Part shown: positions 52,934 to 62,287 of the stretch, one piece after another
Layout of the letters: every line of letters begins with the position of its first letter
Numbering within the stretch: the first letter of the stretch is position 1
Assembly (NCBI GenBank): GCA_031181145.1
Contig: JAPSLB010000001.1
Coordinates: 211,775 to 275,774 of the forward strand
DNA length: 64,000 bases
Reading direction: 5' to 3'
DNA from: Microvirga sp.
GTDB taxonomy: Bacteria; Pseudomonadota; Alphaproteobacteria; Rhizobiales; Beijerinckiaceae
Translations under genes and position numbers: made by a program
The notes under the pieces: generated by a model
What the model was told of the DNA's origin: nothing
Seen by the model: the letters and a program-made list of their open reading frames with translations, nothing else
The model's database searches: none

Positions 52934-54010
52934 ATGACCACGGCAGCGAAGAATGGCGTGACCGCGCCGAAGCTGATCATTGAAGGTCTGTCAAAGCAAT
53001 ATGGTGCCGTGACTGCACTGGAGCCGATCTACCTGACCGTTCCGACGGGAGAGTTCCTGACTCTGCTCGGACCCTCGGGCTCGGGCAAAACCACGCTACT
53101 CCAGATGATCTGCGGCCTCGCCGAACCGAGTTCAGGTCGTATTCTCATCGACGGACGCGACCAAACGCAAACGCCAGTCCATCAGCGCGACATCGGTCTC
53201 GTATTCCAGCATTACGCGCTCTTCCCTCACCTGACGGTTGCCGAGAACATCGAGTTCCCACTGCGCATGCGGGCCCTGTCCGCCACAGAGATAAAGCAGC
53301 GTGTCAAGAACGTCTTAACGATGGTGCAGCTTGACCATCTCGCTGCGCGCTTCCCGCGTGAGCTTTCCGGCGGACAGCAGCAGCGCGTGGCGCTCGCCCG
53401 CTCCTTCGTCTACCAGCCCTCGATCATTCTCATGGACGAGCCGCTCGGCGCTCTCGACAAGAAGCTGCGCGAGCACATGCAGATCGAGATCAAGCAGCTG
53501 CATCGTGAGACAGGAGCAACCATTATCTACGTGACTCACGATCAGGAGGAGGCGCTCGCTCTCTCTGACCGGATTTGCCTAATGAATCTTGCCCGGATCG
53601 AGCAGCTCGGCTCTCCTCATGAGATCTATGCCCGCCCGGCGACGGCCTTCGCGGCCGACTTCATCGGAATCTCGAACATCTTTCGCGGACAGGTCGACAC
53701 CTCCAACGGAGAGGCTCGTATCTCCACGCCGCACGGAAAATTCCGCCTTCCCACAGGCGCCTCACTCTCCGGTACAGAGGCCGCTATCGTGATCCGTCCT
53801 GAGCAGATCAGCCTCGGAGGTGACAAGGAGAATACCGTCGTGGGCCGCGTGATCGATGCCGTTTATGCCGGTTCCGAAACGCGGCTCATTGTCGATCTCG
53901 ACGAGGGCGAAACAGTAATCGTGCGCCTGCCGCCGGGCCACCCCGCGCCTGCGTACGGAGAGCGTGCAGCCCTGGGCTGGAATCCAGACGCAGCGGTTCT
54001 GGTGCCATGA
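52934..54010 (+). CDS. ABC importer ATPase, PotA-like
   Basis: A 358-residue ATPase with an additional C-terminal TOBE-type domain. Walker A is GPSGSGKTT near residue 46, the signature LSGGQQQRVALARS near 145, and Walker B IILMDEPLGALD near 167. ATG 52934 has AAGGAA in front and matches family length. It powers uptake through the fused permease, whose start overlaps its stop. Confidence 0.93.
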   Translation: MTTAAKNGVTAPKLIIEGLSKQYGAVTALEPIYLTVPTGEFLTLLGPSGSGKTTLLQMICGLAEPSSGRILIDGRDQTQTPVHQRDIGLVFQHYALFPHLTVAENIEFPLRMRALSATEIKQRVKNVLTMVQLDHLAARFPRELSGGQQQRVALARSFVYQPSIILMDEPLGALDKKLREHMQIEIKQLHRETGATIIYVTHDQEEALALSDRICLMNLARIEQLGSPHEIYARPATAFAADFIGISNIFRGQVDTSNGEARISTPHGKFRLPTGASLSGTEAAIVIRPEQISLGGDKENTVVGRVIDAVYAGSETRLIVDLDEGETVIVRLPPGHPAPAYGERAALGWNPDAAVLVP

Positions 54011-55791
54011 ATGGGAGGGAAACCGCAAGCATGACAGCAATCACTGCTCCCGCCGTCCCGCTCCGGCAGCGACTTCTTCGCCCCAATGCGCTCTGGCTCG
54101 CCGCACCGGGTATCGCATTCCTGGCCGTCTTCTTCCTCTACCCGGTACTGCGTCTTCTCGCTTTGAGCGTGCAGGATCCTGCAAGTGGAGCTCTCAGCGT
54201 CGCAACTTATGCCCGCATCGCGAACACAGACGTATATCTTCAGGTGCTGGGCATCACGTTCAAGATTGCGGGTAACACGGCGCTGTTCTCCGTGCTGCTC
54301 GGCTATCCCCTTGCCTATTGGCTTGCCGAACTGAAGGCGGGATTGCGGGAGCGCATGGTTCTTCTCGTAATGGTGCCGTTCTGGACGAGCTATCTCGTGA
54401 AGACCTTCGCCTGGATGGTCGTACTCGGCCGCACAGGCGTGATCAACAGCATGCTCACGGGAAGCGGCTTGGCTTCCGAGCCGCTTCCCCTTGCCTACAA
54501 CGAGTTTGGTGTGATGGTCGGCATGGTCCACGCCATGGTTCCGCTCGCGGTTCTCACCATGCTGCCAGTCATGATCGGCATCGACCGGCGCCTGATTCAG
54601 GCGGCGCAAGTGCTCGGTGCTGCGCCGGCTCAATCCTTCTGGCTCGTCTACTTCAAACTCTCCCTCCCTGGCGTGACCGCCGGCGGCCTACTTGTGTTCA
54701 TCTCTTCGCTCGGATTCTTCATCGTGCCCGCTCTCCTGGGCGGCCGGCGCGAGACGATGCTGGCGCAGCTCATCATCACGCAGGTGCAGGAGCTCCTCAA
54801 TTGGGCTTTTGCAGGGGCACTTGCGGCCATGATGCTGGTGGCCGCACTCGTCACTTGCTGGGTTTATGACCGTCTCTTCGGCCTTTCTTCGCTCTCGGGC
54901 GACACGTCTGCGCAAGGCGGCGGAACAGGACGCCTGCGCCTGCTCGGACTCGTGATCTTACGGGCCGTGGCAAAAGCGAGCGCCGTGCTGTCCGATGCTG
55001 CCCGACGGGTGATCGGAGTTCGTGGCGCACGCCGTCTGCTGCCTATCTACTGCACACTTGCCCTCGTGTATCTGGTACTACCAACCCTTCTCGTGATACC
55101 CATCGGCTTCACGAGTTCACAGTTCCTGGAGTTCCCCCCCCCTGGATACAGCCTGCAGTGGTTCGAGACTTACTTCTCCTCGCCCGTCTGGCTTTCCGCT
55201 ACTTTGCGCTCGTTCGGCGTGGCTGCAGCTACCGCAATTTGCGCAACCCTCATCGGTGGTCTCGCGGCTCTCGCGCTAGCGCGTTCTGACACCCGATGGG
55301 GTGGACTCATCTTCGCGACATTCCTTGCTCCCTTGATCGTTCCGCGTATCATCATCGCGGTTGGCCTGTTCTATCTCTTCGCACAGATCGGCCTCGTCGC
55401 GACGGATCTAGGCCTCGTGATCGGTCACACGGTCCTGGCCCTCCCCTTCACCTTCGTGACCATTACGGCGATCCTAAAGAACTACGACTGGCGTCTCGAT
55501 CAGGCTGCGGCTGTGCTTGGAGCCAACCGACTCAGGACCCTGCTTCTCATTACCGTGCCTCTCGTGAAGGGAGGGTTGGTCGCGGCTTTCCTGTTTGCTT
55601 TCATCACCTCCTTCGATGAGCTCACCATTGCGATCTTCATCAGCGGCGGGATCAAGACGACACTGCCAAAGCAGATGTGGGACGATATGATTCTACAGCT
55701 TAACCCGACGCTCGCTGCGGTGTCCGTCGTGGTCTTTGTGATTGTGACCGTCCTCCTCCTCGTCGCAGAACGCTTCCGCCGCACGACCTGA
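54007..55791 (+). CDS. Fused ABC permease (PotB-PotC in one protein)
   Basis: A 594-residue membrane protein carrying two complete permease domains in tandem. Domain one, about residues 20-295, shows the EAA coupling region QAAQVLGAAPAQSFWLVYFK. Domain two, about 335-590, repeats it as QAAAVLGANRLRTLLLITVP. About 12 helices in all. Most spermidine/putrescine-type systems use two proteins. The start overlaps the ATPase stop by four bases; ATG 54031 is an alternative. Confidence 0.92.
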   Translation: MNGRETASMTAITAPAVPLRQRLLRPNALWLAAPGIAFLAVFFLYPVLRLLALSVQDPASGALSVATYARIANTDVYLQVLGITFKIAGNTALFSVLLGYPLAYWLAELKAGLRERMVLLVMVPFWTSYLVKTFAWMVVLGRTGVINSMLTGSGLASEPLPLAYNEFGVMVGMVHAMVPLAVLTMLPVMIGIDRRLIQAAQVLGAAPAQSFWLVYFKLSLPGVTAGGLLVFISSLGFFIVPALLGGRRETMLAQLIITQVQELLNWAFAGALAAMMLVAALVTCWVYDRLFGLSSLSGDTSAQGGGTGRLRLLGLVILRAVAKASAVLSDAARRVIGVRGARRLLPIYCTLALVYLVLPTLLVIPIGFTSSQFLEFPPPGYSLQWFETYFSSPVWLSATLRSFGVAAATAICATLIGGLAALALARSDTRWGGLIFATFLAPLIVPRIIIAVGLFYLFAQIGLVATDLGLVIGHTVLALPFTFVTITAILKNYDWRLDQAAAVLGANRLRTLLLITVPLVKGGLVAAFLFAFITSFDELTIAIFISGGIKTTLPKQMWDDMILQLNPTLAAVSVVVFVIVTVLLLVAERFRRTT

Positions 55792-55813
55792 AAACACAAT
55801 CTGAGAGATATCG

Positions 55814-57349
55814 ATGTCACTCGATGATGCTAGTCTCGCCAATCTGCTGCGCCTGCGCGCCGAGAATGATCCCGACGGAATCTTCGCCCGCTTCAACGGT
55901 GAACCCATCACCTTCAGCCAGCTGGATTCCCAATCCGCTTCTTTAGCGGCTTGGCTGCGCTCCCACGGTTTGCAACCGGGCGAGCATGTTGCAGTGATGA
56001 TGCGCAACAGCGCGGAAACTCTCGCGGTGGTCTTCGGGCTCGCCAAGGCCGGCTTGGTCTGGGTGCCGCTCAACGCGCAGCAGCGTGGCCAAGGCTTGCA
56101 GTACGTCATCAATCACTCAAAGCCGGCTCTCGTCATTGCCGATGCAGACCTTCTGCCGACGATCAACGAGTGCGACGCGGAGCGTCCCCCAGGAGGCTTC
56201 CTCATTCATGGAGAGGCCGAGGGTCATCCGCGCTTGGCCGATGCCCTGATCACCGGAACCCCTTTCACCGAACCGGCACCCGCCCTGGATGCGCCCTTCG
56301 CCATCATGTACACCTCCGGCACGACTGGCCAGCCGAAAGGCGTGATCGTCTCAAACCGGATGATTCGGCTCGCGGGAGAAGGCGTCAGCCTGGTCGCGGC
56401 CTCGCGCGCCGGCGATGTGATGTTCGTGTGGGAGCCGCTCTACCATATCGGCGGCGCCCAACTTCTGAGCCTGCCGATGACCCACGACGTGATCCTCGCG
56501 ATGGTGGATCGCTTCAGCGCGAGCCGCTTTTGGGGTCAGGTTCGCGAATACGGCGCGACGCATATCCACTATCTCGGCGGCATCCTGCAAATCCTCCTTA
56601 AGCAGCCTGAATCCCCGACAGATCGTGACCATGCCGTAAGGATCGCATGGGGCGGGGGTTGCCCGGGTGATATCTGGGATGCGTTCCAGGACCGGTTCGG
56701 CGTTCAGATCCGTGAATGCTACGGCATGACCGAAGCCTCCAGCATCACCACCTTCAACGACAAGGGAGTGGTGGGTTCGGTTGGAAACGCGGTGCCGTGG
56801 TTCACGGTGGAACTGCTTGATGCCGTAGGCAATCCCGTTCCGCAGGGCGAGCGCGGCGAAATCGTGGTGCGCACCTCGATGCCGGGTGCAATCTTCCCGG
56901 GCTATTTCGATAATCCGTCCGCGACAGAGAAGGCTATTCGGGGCGGTGCCTTGTACACCGGCGATCTCGGCACCTACGATCCGGAGGGCAACCTGATCTT
57001 CCACGGCCGCTTGACCGACAGCGTCCGCTGCCGTGGTGAGAATGTCTCCGCCTGGGAGGTCGAACGCGCCGCCGCCGATCATCCATCCGTCGAGGATTGC
57101 GCCATGATCGGCGTCGCTGCGGATATCGGTGAGCAGGACATCAAACTCTTCATCAAGCCGAAGACCGGCGCCAGCGTCCAACCTGCGGAGATTTCCAAGT
57201 GGTTGTCCACTCGCCTTGCTGGCTACCAGAACCCCCGTTACATCGCTGTCGTCGACGAGTTCGAGCGCACGCCGAGCCAGCGCATTATGAAGCACAAACT
57301 CTCCAAACGTCTTGACGATTGCTGGGACAGGCTTGCGAAAGGAAACTGA
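55814..57349 (+). CDS. AMP-forming acyl-CoA synthetase (class I adenylate-forming ligase)
   Basis: A 511-residue adenylating enzyme. The ATP motif MYTSGTTGQPKG is near residues 160-171, YGMTEASS near 308, and the C-terminal lysine in RTPSQRIMKHKL. The GRLTDSVRCRGENVSAWEVE hinge is also present. It would activate a carboxylic acid as CoA thioester. It follows the permease gene and precedes an unassigned Rossmann protein gene. The closest annotated relatives are crotonobetaine/carnitine-CoA ligase-like, which I recall only in general terms. Confidence 0.9.
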   Translation: MSLDDASLANLLRLRAENDPDGIFARFNGEPITFSQLDSQSASLAAWLRSHGLQPGEHVAVMMRNSAETLAVVFGLAKAGLVWVPLNAQQRGQGLQYVINHSKPALVIADADLLPTINECDAERPPGGFLIHGEAEGHPRLADALITGTPFTEPAPALDAPFAIMYTSGTTGQPKGVIVSNRMIRLAGEGVSLVAASRAGDVMFVWEPLYHIGGAQLLSLPMTHDVILAMVDRFSASRFWGQVREYGATHIHYLGGILQILLKQPESPTDRDHAVRIAWGGGCPGDIWDAFQDRFGVQIRECYGMTEASSITTFNDKGVVGSVGNAVPWFTVELLDAVGNPVPQGERGEIVVRTSMPGAIFPGYFDNPSATEKAIRGGALYTGDLGTYDPEGNLIFHGRLTDSVRCRGENVSAWEVERAAADHPSVEDCAMIGVAADIGEQDIKLFIKPKTGASVQPAEISKWLSTRLAGYQNPRYIAVVDEFERTPSQRIMKHKLSKRLDDCWDRLAKGN

Positions 57350-57350
57350 G

Positions 57351-58436
57351 GTGACGACGCAATCGACCATCCTCCTGACCGGAACCGGCGCCTTCGCGGC
57401 CCGCATCCTGTTCGACATCGCGGCCACGGCGAGGGCTCCCACCTGTGTGGTTCTCGCGGGCCGCAATCGTGAGCGCCTGCAATGGCTGAACGTAGCGGCA
57501 GGCGCAAGAGCCGCGATCTTCAACACGCCAGTGACCGTTATTGCGCGTGAGGTCGATCTTTTTGCTGAGGATGCTGCCACCAGACTGCTCGAAGAGACGA
57601 AGCCGTCTGTAGTCGTGCAGGCGGCTTCCGTGCAGACGTCGTCCGTAATCGCAGGATCGGGCAATGCCTGGAGCAGGCTTGTTGCAGAGGGCGGGTTGAG
57701 CGCGACCGCGGTCTTCCAGGCGGTTCTCAGCGCCCGCGTGGCGGCAGCCATGACGCGCCTCGGAAGAACCATCCCGCTGATCAATTGCAGCTTCCCAGAC
57801 GTGGTGAATGGATTGATCAAGGCACTCGGCCATCGGGTCCTGTGCGGCATGGGCAATGTCGCGATCCTGTCCAGTGTCTTCGCCGCCGACCGCGATCTGA
57901 TGGAGAGAGGCCGCATCAAGGTTCTGGCCCATTATCAGCACCTCGGAGCATGGCGCCGCCCAGCCGAAACGCGTTCCGGATCGGCGCCGAGGGTCTGGAT
58001 CGACAATGAAGAGGTCGGTGATGTGTTCGGCACATTTGCTTATGTGAAGCTGACGCCGGAACCTGTCATCGACATCTCTGGGGCGAGCGGCGTGCCGATG
58101 ATCCTCGCCCTCGCGGAAGGCCGCTCATGGACCGGCCATGTTCCCGGCCCTTACGGCATGCCGGGGGGCTATCCGGTGCAGCTTACCGACGGGGCATTAT
58201 CGCTCAACCTGCCGCCGTCCGTCTCGCAGGAGGAGGCCGTGGCGTGGAACGCACGCTTCGAGGAAGAAAGTGGCCTGATCATCGGCGCCGATCGGCGGGC
58301 GCGTTACACGGGTATTCTGCGCGAGCGCCTGGCTCAGCATTCCCCCGTCCTGGCTGAGGGCTTCGATGTGGCGGATCTCGAAGAGGTCCACCGCTCGATG
58401 CAGGAGCTACGCATAAAGCTGCAGCAGCAAGGTTAA
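57351..58436 (+). CDS. Rossmann-fold protein of unknown function (saccharopine-dehydrogenase-like)
   Basis: A 361-residue protein starting at GTG 57351 behind AAGGAAA. The N-terminus TILLTGTGAFAARILFDIAA resembles a nucleotide-binding Rossmann start, and VVVQAASVQTSSV near residue 90 is like the second half of saccharopine-dehydrogenase-type domains. The C-terminal half has no family I recognise (WRRPAETRSGSAPRVW, PGPYGMPGGYPVQ). It begins one base after the ligase stop, so it belongs to the same pathway. A role in NAD(P)-linked oxidation or reduction of the CoA-linked intermediate is inference. Confidence 0.7.
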   Translation: MTTQSTILLTGTGAFAARILFDIAATARAPTCVVLAGRNRERLQWLNVAAGARAAIFNTPVTVIAREVDLFAEDAATRLLEETKPSVVVQAASVQTSSVIAGSGNAWSRLVAEGGLSATAVFQAVLSARVAAAMTRLGRTIPLINCSFPDVVNGLIKALGHRVLCGMGNVAILSSVFAADRDLMERGRIKVLAHYQHLGAWRRPAETRSGSAPRVWIDNEEVGDVFGTFAYVKLTPEPVIDISGASGVPMILALAEGRSWTGHVPGPYGMPGGYPVQLTDGALSLNLPPSVSQEEAVAWNARFEEESGLIIGADRRARYTGILRERLAQHSPVLAEGFDVADLEEVHRSMQELRIKLQQQG

Positions 58437-58449
58437 ACCCCGCCTCCCG

Positions 58450-58475
58450 CTGCGCGCGGCCAGCGTCGCGCGCAG
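58450..58475 (+). terminator. Hairpin at the end of the plus-strand operon
   Basis: CTGCGCGCG at 58450-58458 pairs perfectly with CGCGCGCAG at 58467-58475 around an 8-base loop, 14 bp after the operon's last stop. There is little T-run, so it may be a weak terminator. Confidence 0.5.
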
Positions 58476-58556
58476 TATTCAACCCTTCTATGCAAGCGCC
58501 TGTCTCTGGTGGGGGGCGTACGAGGCCGCACGCCGGTCTGCGGACTGGCCAAGCAT

Positions 58557-59090
58557 CTACTTCAGCATCATTCGTCCTAGCGCGAACGCTACGACGCGCT
58601 GCTCCTCCTTTGATAGTGTCGCCACAAGCCTTCGCTCGGTTTCCGCATGGTCCCGCATCGCGGGTTCGACCAGCCGTCGTCCTTGCTCTGTTAACTCGAC
58701 GATGACCCCCCGCCCATCCATGTCGTCGGCCATGCGGCGAATATAGCCTGCCTTCTCCAGCTTGCGCAGCAGGTTCGACAGTCCACCTGAGGTCAGGATA
58801 AGCGAGTCAAGTAACTGCTTCGGCGACATCTGGTACGGCGCACCTTCGACCCGAAGCGTCGCCAGCACAGCGAATGCCGGATACTTTAGCCGATGCTTTG
58901 CGAGGGTCCGGTTGATCGCGGTCATGAAGATCTCGTGCAGATGCAGCAGGCGGCCAACGACAGCCTTGCCGGAGCAATCCACGTCCGGAAACTCTCGACG
59001 CCACCGCTGCATGCCAGAACCAATGCGGTCCCTCTCCACCAATACAGTAGCCTCTTCAGCCTTAGTTTGTCGCAGCGCACCATTGCGCAT
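58557..59090 (-). CDS. MarR family transcriptional regulator
   Basis: A 177-residue MarR-type regulator. The winged helix is seen in SPKQLLDSLILTSGGLSNLL, RKLEKAGYI and the RRMADDMDGRGVIVELTEQG wing. ATG 59090 is preceded by GGAGG at six bases; the frame stays open 36 codons upstream but that part shows no MarR features. It is divergent from the binding-protein gene, with palindromes between, so it should regulate the transport operon. Confidence 0.88.
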   Translation of the reverse strand: MRNGALRQTKAEEATVLVERDRIGSGMQRWRREFPDVDCSGKAVVGRLLHLHEIFMTAINRTLAKHRLKYPAFAVLATLRVEGAPYQMSPKQLLDSLILTSGGLSNLLRKLEKAGYIRRMADDMDGRGVIVELTEQGRRLVEPAMRDHAETERRLVATLSKEEQRVVAFALGRMMLK

Positions 59091-59164
59091 GTCCATCCTC
59101 CAGATCGAGCCTCTCCAGCCGATAGGTGCGCTGCAAAGCGGGCCATCGGTCGCCGAAGGCATAC

Positions 59165-59194
59165 AAGATATCTTCTTATTATCTTTCTTGAAAG
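59165..59194. promoter_or_regulatory. Two palindromes in the MarR/ABC intergenic region
   Basis: AAGATATCTT at 59165-59174 is a perfect 10-bp palindrome and CTTTC-TT-GAAAG lies at 59183-59194. They occupy the AT-rich centre of the divergent region, where MarR proteins normally bind. Confidence 0.45.
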
Positions 59195-59305
59195 ACAAGT
59201 CGACCCGTGCAATGCTCCTTTCCGAGGGGCAGGCGGAAGCTCTGCCTTCGCGGGCGGGCCAGGGAACGCTGGCTCCTGCTCGGCAACCAGATGGGAGCTG
59301 AAACC

Positions 59306-60328
59306 ATGAGCCATTGTCTTCGCTACACGACGGCCGCCCTTCTCACTGCCGGCCTATCCGTCATCGCCCAAGCCGAGGAGTTGGTGGTAGGGGCGTTCGG
59401 AGGTTCCTTCGCCGACAACGTCAAGGCTTGCCACGTCGCGGCCTTCGAGAAAGCCACGGGCGCGACCGTGTCGCTTAAACTCGGCAACTCCTCGCAATTC
59501 GCTGCCGCGCTCCGGGCAACCGGCGGCAAGTCGGACATGGACATCGCCTACATCGACAATTCGCTGGCGGCCCAAACCCACGGCGAGAACCTCAACGAGC
59601 GGATCGACCGTACGAAGCTGAAGAACGCCGGTGATATCATTCCCACCGCTTGGGGTGAGGATGACAGCTACGTCGTCGCCATGGTCAGCGCGACAGCGCT
59701 TGTCTACAATCCCAAACTAGTCAAGACGCCGCCAACCTCCTGGCTCGATATCGCGGACCCAGCCTATGCCGGCAAATACGCTATCGGCGACATCAGTGGC
59801 ACTGCTGGCCTGCACTATTTCCTTGCCTTGAACAAGCTCGAAGGCGGTACGCTGGAGAACGTCGATCCCGGCATCGAGGCCATCAAGCCCATCGCTAAGG
59901 GGGCGGCAGTGCTCTACACTCAGGCGGATCAGTTGATCTCGCTGTTCGAGCGGGAGGAGATCGCCATTGCACCGTGGTACCCGGATCGTGCCGGCGTCGC
60001 CATGGACAAGGGACTTTCGCTCGCTGTCGCCTACCCTAAGGAAGGTGCCGTGGGCATTCTGCCGGCCGTGATCATCCCCAAGGGCACCACGAAGTCGGAA
60101 TTGGCGCACAAGTTCCTCGATCAAATCCTTTCGGCTGAGGGACAGGCCTGTTTCTCCGAACGCGCCTATATCGGGTCGGTCAACACCAAGGTTCAACTCT
60201 CCGACAGGCTCAAGGAAATTGTGCCCTATGGAGAAACGCTCGATAAGGCTTGGTTTGTCGATCCCAAAGTTATTGCCAAGAACTCCCCCACTTGGACGCG
60301 CCGCTGGCAGCGTGAGGTGGCGCGCTGA
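59306..60328 (+). CDS. Periplasmic substrate-binding protein, polyamine type
   Basis: A 340-residue binding protein with a signal peptide ending VIAQAEE and a mature start LVVGAFGGSFADNVKAC. A central DISGTAGLHYFLALNKL and the VIIPKGTTKSELAHKFLDQ segment are typical of PotD-like extracellular solute binding. ATG 59306 with GGGAG is chosen over the longer frame. It serves the ABC genes directly downstream, 28 bp away. Confidence 0.9.
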   Translation: MSHCLRYTTAALLTAGLSVIAQAEELVVGAFGGSFADNVKACHVAAFEKATGATVSLKLGNSSQFAAALRATGGKSDMDIAYIDNSLAAQTHGENLNERIDRTKLKNAGDIIPTAWGEDDSYVVAMVSATALVYNPKLVKTPPTSWLDIADPAYAGKYAIGDISGTAGLHYFLALNKLEGGTLENVDPGIEAIKPIAKGAAVLYTQADQLISLFEREEIAIAPWYPDRAGVAMDKGLSLAVAYPKEGAVGILPAVIIPKGTTKSELAHKFLDQILSAEGQACFSERAYIGSVNTKVQLSDRLKEIVPYGETLDKAWFVDPKVIAKNSPTWTRRWQREVAR

Positions 60329-60356
60329 GTTGGCAGTCTAAATGGTGGGAACTTCT

Positions 60357-61439
60357 ATGAGCGCGCTGAGCTTCGAGCAGCTGGGCAAGTCGTACGGGGA
60401 TGTCGCGGTCGTCAACGACATCTCCCTGACGATCAGAGAAGGCGAGTTTGTCTCGCTGCTCGGGCCGTCCGGCTGCGGAAAGACAACGATCCTGAGGATG
60501 GTTGCAGGACTGGTTCAGCCAAGCCGCGGCCGTATCCTCATCGGCAGCGACGATGTCACCGCCCTCCCGCCGAATAAGCGTGGGCTGGGTCTTGTTTTCC
60601 AGTCCTACGCACTGTTCCCGCATCTCACCGTGTACGAGAATGTCGCCTTTGGCCTGCGCCGGCGCAAGGTGGCCGGCGCAGGACTCGACAAGCGCGTGAA
60701 GGAAGCGCTCGCGATGGTCCGCCTCGCGGATTTTGGGCAGCGCTATCCGCGTCAGCTTTCTGGTGGTCAGCAGCAGCGTGTCGCTATTGCGAGAGCCCTT
60801 GCGCCTCGGCCTCGGGTACTGCTGTTCGACGAGCCTCTCTCCAACCTCGATGCGCAACTTCGCGACGAGATGCAAATTGAGCTCAAGCGCCTGCAGCGTG
60901 GGCTCGGCATCACCACACTCTTCGTAACCCATGACCAGGGCGAGGCGCTGTCAATGTCCGACCGTGTCGGGGTAATGGCGAAGGGAGTCATGCAGCAATT
61001 TGCAACGCCGGAGGACATCTATCACCGGCCCGCGACCGGCTTCGTGGCCAGCTTCATCGGCAAGCCGAACCGGGTTTCCGGCATCGTCGTCTCTCGTGCG
61101 GGAAAGGGCGGCGTGGTGCGCTTGGGCAACGCCATTGAGTTACCTGCAGCCTCCCTCGACCAGCCAGCGGGCACAAGGGTCGATATCATTATTCGCCAGG
61201 AAGCAGTTCGGCTTCTGAGTGACAGGAGCGAACCTGGCGGTCTTCAGGGCACCATTGCACTTCGCTCTTTCAGCGGTTCACGGGTCCAATATGTCGTGCG
61301 ACTCGCGGGAGGAGTGGAGCTCGTTGCCGAGACGGCGTCGCATGGGCCGAATGCTGCGCTCGCACCGGAGACGCCAGTCGTGCTCTCCGTCGATGCTGAT
61401 TCGGTCTTTACCATGCCATCCGAGGGTGCCGGCGCATGA
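60357..61439 (+). CDS. ABC importer ATPase, PotA-like
   Basis: A 360-residue ATPase. Walker A GPSGCGKTT is near residue 38, LSGGQQQRVAIARA near 134, and LLFDEPLSNLD near 157; the C-terminal TOBE-like domain holds the RQEAVRLLSD segment. An ATG 15 bp upstream is also possible. Its stop overlaps the permease start. It powers the second polyamine-type importer of this window. Confidence 0.92.
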   Translation: MSALSFEQLGKSYGDVAVVNDISLTIREGEFVSLLGPSGCGKTTILRMVAGLVQPSRGRILIGSDDVTALPPNKRGLGLVFQSYALFPHLTVYENVAFGLRRRKVAGAGLDKRVKEALAMVRLADFGQRYPRQLSGGQQQRVAIARALAPRPRVLLFDEPLSNLDAQLRDEMQIELKRLQRGLGITTLFVTHDQGEALSMSDRVGVMAKGVMQQFATPEDIYHRPATGFVASFIGKPNRVSGIVVSRAGKGGVVRLGNAIELPAASLDQPAGTRVDIIIRQEAVRLLSDRSEPGGLQGTIALRSFSGSRVQYVVRLAGGVELVAETASHGPNAALAPETPVVLSVDADSVFTMPSEGAGA

Positions 61440-62287
61440 TGTCCGTCCGGCGTGGCCTGATGCTGATCGCGCCGCTGGCGCTGGTGCTCGCAGCTTTTTT
61501 CCTCGTCCCTGTGCTGATGCTGCTCCCGACCAGCTTCAGCGAGTATATGCCAGGTTCAGGTCTGGCGAAGGGCGTCTGGACACTGGAAAACTACACGCGC
61601 ATCGTCACTGACGAGTATTACCGCGAGGTGGTCTTGCGGACGCTCGGCCTCGGTCTTTCCGTGACCCTCGTCTGCCTCGTGTTGGGCTACCCTCTGGCAT
61701 TCCTCATCGCCCGTGGACCGGAACGCTGGCGTTTGCCGCTGATCCTGCTGGTGATCTTTCCGATGATGCTGAACCTCGTGGTCCGGTCCTTTGGCTGGAT
61801 AGCGCTTCTGGCCAATCGCGGCCTGGTTAACAATCTGCTGATCCAGATGGGACTGATCTCGGCACCAATCAAGCTGATGTTCAACCTGACCGGGCTGATG
61901 ATCGGGATGACGCATATCTATCTACCCTTCATGGTCCTGATGCTGGTTGCAGCCATCCGTAACGTGCCGCGCGACGTCGAAGCAGCGGCCGCAACGTTGG
62001 GGTCAAGTCGGCTCCACGTCTTCACCTCAGTGACACTACCGCTATCTGCCCCCGGCATTCTGGCCGGCTCGATTCTTGTGTTTGTGCTGACCATCAGTGC
62101 TCTTGTGACGCCGCGCATGCTGGGTGGACCGACCTACAGGGTGATGGCAACGCTGATCTACGACGAATACATGCAGCTTCTCGATTGGCCGAGCGGATCG
62201 GCACTGTCCTTTGCGTTGACGATCATGGCCATTGGCATCATCTGGCTATCGAGCCGGCTGACCAAACGATGGGCAGGCATGGCATGA
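61436..62287 (+). CDS. ABC importer permease, PotB-like
   Basis: A 283-residue inner membrane permease. The coupling-loop motif VEAAAATLGSSRLHVFTSVT lies near residue 182. It has about six helices, starting LMLIAPLALVLAAFFLVPVL. Here the two permeases are separate proteins, in contrast to the fused permease at 54007-55791. Confidence 0.92.
   Translation: MMSVRRGLMLIAPLALVLAAFFLVPVLMLLPTSFSEYMPGSGLAKGVWTLENYTRIVTDEYYREVVLRTLGLGLSVTLVCLVLGYPLAFLIARGPERWRLPLILLVIFPMMLNLVVRSFGWIALLANRGLVNNLLIQMGLISAPIKLMFNLTGLMIGMTHIYLPFMVLMLVAAIRNVPRDVEAAAATLGSSRLHVFTSVTLPLSAPGILAGSILVFVLTISALVTPRMLGGPTYRVMATLIYDEYMQLLDWPSGSALSFALTIMAIGIIWLSSRLTKRWAGMA

Noticed and set aside
56351-57919. Long minus-strand open frame opposite the CoA ligase and Rossmann protein genes
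   Set aside because: Its residues mirror the coding strand and it spans two real genes; no domain resemblance.
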